DNA of 26,549 nucleotides from an uncultured Eubacteriales bacterium (GTDB taxonomy: Bacteria; Bacillota; Clostridia; Monoglobales; Monoglobaceae). Under the pieces are notes generated by a model. That model saw only the letters and a program-made list of their open reading frames with translations. It searched no databases and was not told where the DNA came from. The stretch lies in assembly GCA_900552305.1 (NCBI GenBank), contig URZD01000003.1, positions 1 to 26,549 of the forward strand. Reading direction: 5' to 3'. Positions 8,701 through 14,980 of this stretch are shown piece after piece. The translations under genes were made by a program, and so were the position numbers. Position 1 is the stretch's first letter. Every line of letters starts with the position of its first letter.

Positions 8701-9502
8701 GCTTTATGTCGGCTCGTATTCGGGACTGACAAAGATACTTTCGGACGGTACGCCTGTGAATATAACACCTAAAACCGACACAAGCGCCGAGGGTACGTCC
8801 TTTTACGGACTGGCGGTTGCACAGGACCCCAAAAACAGACTTCATCTTGTTGCGGGGGGAACGGACAACATCAGCTACGGCAGGAGCGGCGGACTGTTTG
8901 AAACCTTTGACGGCGGCGAAACATGGCGGCGGATAAACGGTATGCCGGCGGCAAGGGATATTTGGACGCTTGAATTTCATCCGAGCCTTCCGCGGGTCTA
9001 TATCGGAACGTCCGCGGGTACGTTTGTATATGAATATGAAAAGTATACGGACGAGAAAATCGCAGTGACGGATAAATGGATAGAAACAGCCGCGCGCGAG
9101 GGTGAGGACGGTATATATGACGTGACGTATTCGCTAAGGCTGTGGAACACCCAGGACAGAGCATATGACGCGGCGGTCATGGTTGCGGTCTGCGACAAGG
9201 AAAGCGGAAGAGTGCTTGACGCGGCAGCCGTAAACAGGCACATAAACGCGACCGACAGCACGGAGGTCACAATTACGCTTTCGGCGGCGGCGAACACTGC
9301 ACTGCGCGCGTTTGTTTGGTCGGATTCATTGACCCCGCTGAATACGGGTTATGACTATATCGTGATTGAAAATGACTCCGGCGGCGCAAAGACGGCATCG
9401 GATACGGATTCCGATTCGGAGGTCAGAGCGGAATCGGACGCAGAGATAAAATCCGCGGAATCGGAAGTACGAACGGAAACCGAAACCGCGGCTGCGGAAT
9501 AA
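5759..9502 (+). CDS. Exported Asp-box (BNR) beta-propeller protein, GH74-like, with DNRLRE-like N-terminus
   Basis: ATG 5759 overlaps the preceding stop (ATGA) and lies just after AAAGGAGCGGG, a good ribosome site. The 1247-aa product has a signal peptide (cleavage near CGAADS, about residue 22), a DNRLRE-like region 25-215 (VDITEYINGK), two Ig-like domains at about 216-403, and a propeller at about 425-1100. The propeller carries about eleven Asp-box motifs such as STDGGKSW (476-483), SMDGGNTW, SDNDGETW, TTDSGESW, SEDEGRTW and TFDGGETW. FAGTD469TNGLWRS resembles the first-blade segment of GH74 xyloglucanases, where an Asp in 'RTDVGG' is catalytic, but the second GH74 catalytic Asp is not identifiable by eye. 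The alternative is a non-enzymatic VPS10/sortilin-like or sialidase-type propeller. A C-terminal domain at about 1100-1210 (AFVWSDSLTPLN) and an acidic Ser/Glu/Thr tail end the protein. Confidence 0.85.
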   Translation: MKKTVAALVIAAVTLGILPCGAADSKKYVTAERISAPTAVVYTHWGEEEQTDQKFNYNYVIKSKNTSGPLHLDEPERVLYYRFDLGEYIAEGWRIDSAVLLQDGPDGQRVIFYDCADALPENGQNYLTVPALTEKNAFLNLDYAKANIGTDAVKSLYPIARGNDDCAVDITEYINGKIAAGETEFGYAMFPCYDSTIYFTNHPQLYLKLTKPRGNIVFLHENNSHRLSISGETGENAVSVDVRNPNGESCYSGSCKVGEDETYYHFGVDMSEMAAGSYDVAVTFGGKETVTRTFELVRTDSAAGIVYASVDYGTQTVRIHGRMNRTDTEPVMLTIFKPDSGAADSGEIDIDYSALDPDSVYYMGAATSAGGQYEFKVGMSGAEGSYTAVVSGVAGSVGTSFTYYPTEAREVDNGIDRYTTTYYAPWLLNWHMTKKMQLDAGYYGGEACQMNWALEISPADSNMMFAGTDTNGLWRSTDGGKSWRSVSAGFNSMGVVDIAVDPEDGKTVYALAGTGVGRTEKKGDGKYTGIYRSMDGGNTWERIFANSYHRISNNRILRFGKRGADGKRRIFAGGHGYTAGAVYSDNDGETWNALAGGALAELVTRDIVLFDTDVDGGDSQTVVFGTSGGIFISTDGGDTVAERSPIAGESFTVTVDPKDGGHWIAGSGQKLYETTDSGESWTEVYTFSEESGRLPGVTAVRYGYGENPRLYVLIGPAHFPLRYSTDNGRSFVIPEKAAESTEFIKDNRGWGAEPFALDRNDPDTVIASFDGEIYKSTDGGDTYFASSSGYSGMRASDFLFSDEDDSDIFITSIDRGIVRTVNLDKGEQYPIVDYDPSEDGRGIRYNGSKTMTAVARDPKDSNRIIVCVGGGGKFILKQSFDGGKTFTAMNGTENTGVGLIEFNADNNKTIYAGNLVSYDDGASWSALEKTVLAVSLFDGNTVYSTTGGFAARSEDEGRTWTAYGGSIGAECMICDAFEKDVLYVGSYSGLTKILSDGTPVNITPKTDTSAEGTSFYGLAVAQDPKNRLHLVAGGTDNISYGRSGGLFETFDGGETWRRINGMPAARDIWTLEFHPSLPRVYIGTSAGTFVYEYEKYTDEKIAVTDKWIETAAREGEDGIYDVTYSLRLWNTQDRAYDAAVMVAVCDKESGRVLDAAAVNRHINATDSTEVTITLSAAANTALRAFVWSDSLTPLNTGYDYIVIENDSGGAKTASDTDSDSEVRAESDAEIKSAESEVRTETETAAAE

Positions 9503-9536
9503 ACGGATAATTTGTTTAAAGAGAGGATGAGGACGG

Positions 9537-10997
9537 TTGAAAAGATTGGTTTCACTGCTTGCGGCGGTATGCGTGGCGGCGACTGCGCCGACAGCAGTGT
9601 CGGCGCAGTATATAGGCGTTACCAAGATAACGGACGCATATGCGCTGCGCGAAAATGGCGAGCTTGTAAAGTACCGCGAGGCGGAAAATAACCTTCCGCA
9701 GCGCGTTGCGGTCGGAGTGGTCGACTTCAACAATTCGGCATATGTGACGGCGGACGGCGGACTTTACACCATGAACGGTCAGCGGCTTGCGGACGGCGCG
9801 AAAAGCGTAGTCGAAAGTGCGGTATACGTTGACGGTGTGTATAACGGCGAATACGCGTATATCGCGGCTGACGGCAGCTTAAGACTTCCCGCGGCGGGCG
9901 GCTATGCGGCGGCAAAGCTGTGCGACGGCGTGGCGGACGTACACGGGAACATGGTTTTGAGGAGCGACGGCACGGCGGCGGCTCTGCTTGCGGGTAGCGG
10001 CACGTCAATGAGCGTGCGCGAGCTTGTGAGCGGAGCGAAGGGGATTTACGGCGAGGACGGCGAGTACCTTGTTCTTGACGAGGCAAACACCTGTTGGTTT
10101 ATTCCGCTTTTAAAGGGCGCGTTCGCGTACAGCTACGAAAAGCTGAAGCTGGACGAGAATGTCACAAGCTGCAACAGCCTTGACAGCGTAATAATCGGAA
10201 ACGAGTGGTCGGAGTACGACCGCAGCGCGCTGCGCGCGGGCAAGGTGACAAAAAGCCTTAAGCTGACAAACGCGCTGTTTGTCTATGGCGACTGCGTGTA
10301 TATAAACACGGGAAGGAGCTTCGGCGTTTGGTACAACAAGGAAAACAACCTTATGCAGAACTCCAGAGCGGCGACACAGCTCCGCCGCGGCAGCATGGAC
10401 GGCTATGTACTCGACCAGGCGGACACGCTATACAGAAATGTTCAGGAGGGGAATAACCTCACCTCGACAGAGGTAGCGTTCCCGATGTATTCGATAGAGC
10501 TTGCGGGCGACGGCTTTTGTATTGCAAGAACACAGGACGGTCTGCTCTACGGCGTGGATAAGGCGGTCGGCTTCGGAACGGGTCTGATTGACGGGAATAC
10601 GGCTGTAACCTCGGTAATGCTGCCGATTTCACAAAAGCCGACAGACTGCTTTTTAAACGGCGAAAAGATAACGCTTACGCGGCGCATAATCGAGAAGGAG
10701 GAAAGAACTCTTTATCCCATGCGCGAGATTGCGGAGCTGCTCGGCGCAAAGGTGGACTGGGACGAAAACAGCAAGTCTGCGACAGCAACGCTCGGCGACA
10801 AAACGGTTAAATTCACCGTAAACCAGAGCGCGTACGAGGTGAACGGCGAGAAAAAGAATATTGACACAGTTCCGATAATAGACGAGCTTACGCAGTCGAC
10901 ATATATCCCGCTGAGGTTTACCGCCGAGGCGCTCGGCTTTGGTGTAGAGTGGTCGGCGGGGCAGTATGCCGACAGCATAAATATCGTAAAACAATAG
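9537..10997 (+). CDS. Exported RCC1-like protein with copper-amine-oxidase-N (stalk) domain
   Basis: The start is TTG 9537, preceded by GAGAGGATGAGG; the ATG at 9527 is out of frame. A signal peptide (MKRLVSLLAAVCVAATAPTA, cleavage near VSAQ) follows at once. The 486-aa product has a middle region (about 25-360) with repeated short beta strands such as YALRENGELVKY, AYVTADGGLYTM and YIAADGSLRL, reminiscent of degenerate RCC1-type repeats. A C-terminal copper-amine-oxidase N-terminal-like domain lies at about 365-486 (LYPMREIAELLGAKVDWDE, then TYIPLRFTAEALGFGVEW). This domain is common on Gram-positive surface proteins and is thought to be structural, so the protein need not bind copper or act as an oxidase. 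It lies 34 bases after the propeller gene and is likely co-transcribed with it. Its role in the cluster is unknown; wall association is an inference. Confidence 0.85.
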   Translation: MKRLVSLLAAVCVAATAPTAVSAQYIGVTKITDAYALRENGELVKYREAENNLPQRVAVGVVDFNNSAYVTADGGLYTMNGQRLADGAKSVVESAVYVDGVYNGEYAYIAADGSLRLPAAGGYAAAKLCDGVADVHGNMVLRSDGTAAALLAGSGTSMSVRELVSGAKGIYGEDGEYLVLDEANTCWFIPLLKGAFAYSYEKLKLDENVTSCNSLDSVIIGNEWSEYDRSALRAGKVTKSLKLTNALFVYGDCVYINTGRSFGVWYNKENNLMQNSRAATQLRRGSMDGYVLDQADTLYRNVQEGNNLTSTEVAFPMYSIELAGDGFCIARTQDGLLYGVDKAVGFGTGLIDGNTAVTSVMLPISQKPTDCFLNGEKITLTRRIIEKEERTLYPMREIAELLGAKVDWDENSKSATATLGDKTVKFTVNQSAYEVNGEKKNIDTVPIIDELTQSTYIPLRFTAEALGFGVEWSAGQYADSINIVKQ

Positions 10998-11036
10998 TTT
11001 TGCGGTTTTAAAAGATGGAACAGCGGCATTATAGGT

Positions 11037-11045
11037 TGTGGATAA
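11037..11045 (-). other. Consensus DnaA box in an AT-rich intergenic spacer
   Basis: The + strand reads TGTGGATAA, the complement of the consensus DnaA 9-mer TTATCCACA. It is followed by about 45 bases of A/T-rich DNA (11047-11090). Only one exact copy was noticed in this spacer, so origin activity is not claimed; chance occurrence is possible. No convincing sigma-A promoter was found between 10998 and 11088. Confidence 0.35.
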
Positions 11046-11098
11046 TGCCTGATAACATAAGAAAAAATAAAATTTATATAAATCTTTAAGGAAGGTGT

Positions 11099-14000
11099 AT
11101 GAAAATGAAAAAGTTAAGTAAAAGAGCGGTTGCATGGCTGCTGACGGCGCTCATGCTGATGACGCTGATTCCGAGCGCGGCATTTGCGGCGGAAACAGGC
11201 GCACTTCAAAACACGCTTTACAAGCTCAAAACCGACGGCAAGCTGAACATAGGCTATATCGGCGGCTCGATTACGGTCGGCGCGGCGGCGGACAACGTAA
11301 ATGCGGACTCCTACCGTGCGCTTACGACAAAATGGATCGGGGAGCAATTTTCTAACGCTGCGGTAACGGCTATCGGCGCGGGAGAAGGCGGTACGGGTAC
11401 AAAGTACGGTCTTTTCAGAGCCGACAGCGCGTTAAAGCTGGGCACGGACGAACAGCCCGACCTCACATTTATTGAGTTTGCGGTAAATGACGAGTATGAC
11501 CATCTGACAGCGGAGGAAACGAGCTTTTATTATGAGTCGCTTATAAATAAACTTTATGCGGCTAATCCGAACATGGATATTGTATGCCTTATTACAACAA
11601 ACAAGGGTAAAGCGGAAGACGGCGCAGCCTTTGTACAGAAGGACGAGCAGATAAAGCTTGCGGAGCATTACGGTATCCCGGTTATCGACATGGGCGACGC
11701 TATTCAAAAGCAGATAGCAAGCGAGGTAACAGAGGAAAACACCTTTGATACGGTTTGGGCAAAGTATTTTAAAGACTCTGTTCATCCGCTGAATGAAGGT
11801 CACAAATTTTACACAAAGTGCATAACCGATTACCTCGGCACAGCTTTTGCGGGTGACGTGCCGGCGAGCCTGACGGCAAAAACCCTCCCCAATCCGATAA
11901 ACACCGGCCTTGCGGCTGACGCATATCTGACAACGGCGGCGGGCAGCGGCTATACCAAGATAGGAAACGGCTGGTCTTACGACACAAGCACGGGTGCGAT
12001 TTCGGCAACCGAGTCGGGACAGGTATTTAACTTTAAGTTTACGGGTACGCGCCTTGAAATAATGACAAATGTAAATAACTCAAATTCGGCTTACGGCGAT
12101 ATACAGTATACCATTGACGGAGAAACCAAAACAAAAGCTCTGCTCCACGGAGGCGATTGCAGAATAGTTGAGCTTGCGTCCGGTCTTGAAAACAAGGAGC
12201 ATACGGTTACACTGACGACCGCTGACGGAACAATCAATGGCGAAAAACCGCTTACAATCAGTGGCTTCGGCATAGCGGGAAATGCAGACAAGAGCGGTAT
12301 AAAATGCGAGATTGACCAGTCAATATTCAAGGTATATAACTTAACGGATAATGATAAGATTCGTATACAGAATTTAAGGTTCAGCAATGGCGAAACCGTT
12401 GTTTCTGGATACCAAGGAAATAAATGGCTTTCGGGAAATAAGGATTTGGACAATTACGAAGCACCGTTCTTCTTCCAGTGGGATGTTTCGGCACTCAAGG
12501 GCAAGGAGATTGTTTCCGCGGCATATGTTCATGTTGTAGCAGCAAATGACAACTTCTTCCTCTATGATGTTCCGGGAGATGATTTAACTCTTTCTTATAC
12601 AGAAAAAACATTTACGGAAACGGTTGACGGTGCAGAAACCGAGGTCATGAAAAAAGTTCCGAACAGAATAGAGATAAATAAAACTCCGATAGCAAATGTA
12701 AGACTGGATTTGTCGAAAACTGCAATATCAGCTGACATAACAGGACTGCCGGAGAACGTACAAAGCGACTACAATTTCAGCGTTGATATAACGGATTACA
12801 TTAAAGAGCAGGCGGCAAGCGACAATGCTCTTGCAACAATAATGGCATACGAAAACTGGGGCGGAAGAGTCATGTACGGAAATAACCAGTTCCCTATCCT
12901 GTGGGTAAAAACCATTGAAAATGACGCACCGGTTGTAACGCTTAATCCGATTGAAAAGATAAATGAGGGCGAGACTGCAACGGTTGTTGCGACTGCTACA
13001 GATACAAACGGCATAGCTGCGGTTAAATTCTATGTTGACGGCGTTGAACAAAGCGTTGAAGTTGTAAACGACGGCGACACATATACCGTACAGCTTTCGG
13101 GACTTGCACAGGGCGAGCATACCGTAACGGTCAAGGCAACCGACAAATACGGAGCAACAGGCTCGGCTGACGCACGTTTGTTTGTTAAGGGTACGGTAAA
13201 GACGGCATTAAAGGATGTTGTTAAAGCCAATAAGGTTACAAATCCGAATTTCAAGGATAATCTTGATTACAGCGGACAGCTCTTATCCGACAACAAAACC
13301 CCGGACAGAAGTAATTTCTGGATTAAGAGCAACGGCTCGATTACGGAGCCCGGAGCGCCTGTATTTATGAAATTTGATATTTCGTCGATTCTTGATGTTG
13401 ACGATGACGGAATATTGGATTACGATGTCAAGGCGGCATACCTGCTGACAGGAAACGGAGCAAACAACGGACGAAACAATCCTCCGATGCAGTTTTATGA
13501 TGTTCCGTCAAACGATATTTCGATTGAATCCATGAAGGAAACCGACAGCGACGGTAATGTGACATATGTAATGCCGACCATAAACCGGACGGCAAAGGCA
13601 AACATAAAATACCAGGCTGCAAGAGATTTGTTCAGCGAATTAAATACAAAGGGCAGCTTTGATAACCTCGGACTTGATATGGATCATACCAAAGCGGCAT
13701 TTGATTTGACAAATTATGTTACAGAGAAAAACGGAAAATTCTCGGTAATGATGTACACAAGCTGGGGTGCAACGGAAATAATCGGCTCTACAGACGACAA
13801 TAAAATGCCGAGACTGTATTTTGAACTTATGGCAAAGCCTAAAGCTGAAATAGTTCTTTGTGAACAGAATTATGCAGGTGAGGATTTGACCGTAAGTGTA
13901 AAGGCTGAGGGCGTGGGCAGCGATATTGAAAAGGTTGAAATTTATGACGGTGACACGCTTAAAGCAACTGTTACGGAAAATACGGACGGAGTATATACGG

Positions 14001-14572
14001 CGGACATTGCGGACCTTTCAGCAGGCGTGCATAAAATAAAAGCTGTTGCGATTGCAAAAAATACCGCAAAAGCAGAAACGGTTAAAATTGTATTGGTGAA
14101 GGGCGAAACTACGGTTGCAAACAATAATTACCGCGCAGTAGTAAGCACGCAATCGGATGCCAAGCCGATTGAAATCAGTGCGGCTGCTGCTGAAGGCAAA
14201 ACCATAAAAACATACAATGATTCGACACAGATTTATTATCAGTATGACGTGTCCGAATACAAAAAGATTGTTGATAAAATCGAATCTGTTACAATGAATG
14301 CAAAGGTTAATAAATTTAACGGACAGTGGTATGATTTAACAGCGATGAAAACGGATTATGTCATCAGCGATAATTCAACCTATGACGAGATGAAAAACGG
14401 TACATTTGTAAACGGAGAAACATTGGGAAGAATTTCGGAAAATAATACAAGTATTGATGTAACGGATAAGTTTAAGTCGGTTCTGGCGGATAGCAGCTAC
14501 GGAACATATCTTACTTTGAAACTGTGGTCTACCAGGGGCGGAATGCCCGACAAGTTTCACCATAAAGATTAA
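11099..14572 (+). CDS. Exported SGNH/GDSL hydrolase (likely carbohydrate esterase) with three DNRLRE-like modules; 3' end frameshifted
   Basis: ATG 11099 follows AAGGAAGG (11088-11095); ATG 11105 is an in-frame alternative. The 1157-aa product has a signal peptide (cleavage near AFAAET, residue 30) and an SGNH hydrolase at about 45-250: GGS57IT nucleophile block, AVN130D block and D226SVH229P block. A CE2-like beta-sandwich (265-395) follows, then module 402-605 (YDVPGDDLTLSY, VDITDYIKE), Ig-like 608-698, module 699-910 (YDVPSNDISIE), Ig-like 911-1002 and a third module from 1005. Such esterases usually remove acetyl groups from plant polysaccharides; the substrate here is inferred. The frame ends early in ...MPDKFHHKD. 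Dropping one T from TTT at 14555-14557 restores MPDKFTIKIKE and joins the 14559-14867 tail, giving 1255 residues. DNA after about 12290 is visibly more AT-rich than the front half. Confidence 0.85.
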   Translation: MKMKKLSKRAVAWLLTALMLMTLIPSAAFAAETGALQNTLYKLKTDGKLNIGYIGGSITVGAAADNVNADSYRALTTKWIGEQFSNAAVTAIGAGEGGTGTKYGLFRADSALKLGTDEQPDLTFIEFAVNDEYDHLTAEETSFYYESLINKLYAANPNMDIVCLITTNKGKAEDGAAFVQKDEQIKLAEHYGIPVIDMGDAIQKQIASEVTEENTFDTVWAKYFKDSVHPLNEGHKFYTKCITDYLGTAFAGDVPASLTAKTLPNPINTGLAADAYLTTAAGSGYTKIGNGWSYDTSTGAISATESGQVFNFKFTGTRLEIMTNVNNSNSAYGDIQYTIDGETKTKALLHGGDCRIVELASGLENKEHTVTLTTADGTINGEKPLTISGFGIAGNADKSGIKCEIDQSIFKVYNLTDNDKIRIQNLRFSNGETVVSGYQGNKWLSGNKDLDNYEAPFFFQWDVSALKGKEIVSAAYVHVVAANDNFFLYDVPGDDLTLSYTEKTFTETVDGAETEVMKKVPNRIEINKTPIANVRLDLSKTAISADITGLPENVQSDYNFSVDITDYIKEQAASDNALATIMAYENWGGRVMYGNNQFPILWVKTIENDAPVVTLNPIEKINEGETATVVATATDTNGIAAVKFYVDGVEQSVEVVNDGDTYTVQLSGLAQGEHTVTVKATDKYGATGSADARLFVKGTVKTALKDVVKANKVTNPNFKDNLDYSGQLLSDNKTPDRSNFWIKSNGSITEPGAPVFMKFDISSILDVDDDGILDYDVKAAYLLTGNGANNGRNNPPMQFYDVPSNDISIESMKETDSDGNVTYVMPTINRTAKANIKYQAARDLFSELNTKGSFDNLGLDMDHTKAAFDLTNYVTEKNGKFSVMMYTSWGATEIIGSTDDNKMPRLYFELMAKPKAEIVLCEQNYAGEDLTVSVKAEGVGSDIEKVEIYDGDTLKATVTENTDGVYTADIADLSAGVHKIKAVAIAKNTAKAETVKIVLVKGETTVANNNYRAVVSTQSDAKPIEISAAAAEGKTIKTYNDSTQIYYQYDVSEYKKIVDKIESVTMNAKVNKFNGQWYDLTAMKTDYVISDNSTYDEMKNGTFVNGETLGRISENNTSIDVTDKFKSVLADSSYGTYLTLKLWSTRGGMPDKFHHKD

Positions 14573-14867
14573 AGAAACCGCAGCGCCTTCCTTTGTAACC
14601 GAGAACAGCGACAATACCATAACGGTTGCGGTAAATCCGTCACAGTATGCGGGCGAGGATAACAGCTCGATTTGTGTTGCGGCTGCTGTATACGGCGCTG
14701 ACGGCGCACTCAAAAATACAGTTGTAAGGACATTACCGACAAGAAACAAGTACACGGTATACAATGTTGATATGCCGGAGGGCTGCACATACAAGGTATT
14801 TGTATTTGACGGTATCGGCACATTAAAGCCGCTGCTTAACACACCGGCAACAAAAACCGCAGAATAA
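14559..14867 (+). pseudogene. Frameshifted C-terminal domain of the SGNH esterase
   Basis: This is the continuation of the esterase in the next frame. Translating from 14559 gives TIKIKETAAPSFVTENSD, runs about 102 residues and ends at TAA 14865-14867. It contains ICVAAAVYGADGALK and YKVFVFDGIGTLKPLL, which match the C-terminal domains of the upstream exoproteins (VLVLYDAYNT...VKAFAVDGF and ALRAFVWSDSLTPLN). It has no start codon or ribosome site of its own, so it is the detached end of the upstream gene rather than a separate gene. A one-base insertion in the TTT at 14555-14557 explains it, whether real, programmed or a sequencing error. Confidence 0.8.
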
Positions 14868-14892
14868 ACAAAACACACTGCAAAATTTTATC

Positions 14893-14917
14893 GGGGACGC
14901 GCGGAATGTGCGTCCCC
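14893..14917 (+). other. Strong GC-rich hairpin after the esterase gene
   Basis: GGGGACGCGC pairs with GTGCGTCCCC (ten pairs, one of them G-U) around the loop GGAAT. It is followed by AAACTATT rather than a T-run. It may protect the 3' end of the exoprotein mRNA or act as a weak terminator before the GH31 gene. Confidence 0.55.
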
Positions 14918-14927
14918 AAACTATTAA

Positions 14928-14960
14928 GGCACGGCAGAGCCGAAAAAGGCTTTTTGTGCC
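14928..14960 (+). other. Hairpin immediately upstream of the GH31 ribosome site
   Basis: Outer arms GGCAC (14928-14932) and GTGCC (14956-14960) enclose an inner stem AGAGCC/GGCTTT (14936-14941 with 14948-14953, one G-U pair) and the loop GAAAAA. The ribosome site GGGGTGA of the GH31 gene begins 7 bases later. It could be an attenuator-like or translational control structure; this is inferred from position only. Confidence 0.45.
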
Positions 14961-14980
14961 GAAAAACGGGGTGACAAATT

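Noticed and set aside
9537..10997. Copper amine oxidase enzyme
   Set aside because: Only the N-terminal-like structural domain is present; there is no topaquinone catalytic domain.
14545..14575. Programmed +1 frameshift producing the long esterase
   Set aside because: There is no in-frame stop or rare codon directly at the slip site and no stimulatory Shine-Dalgarno-like signal; a simple insertion or base-call error is the more economical explanation, so it is not claimed as programmed.
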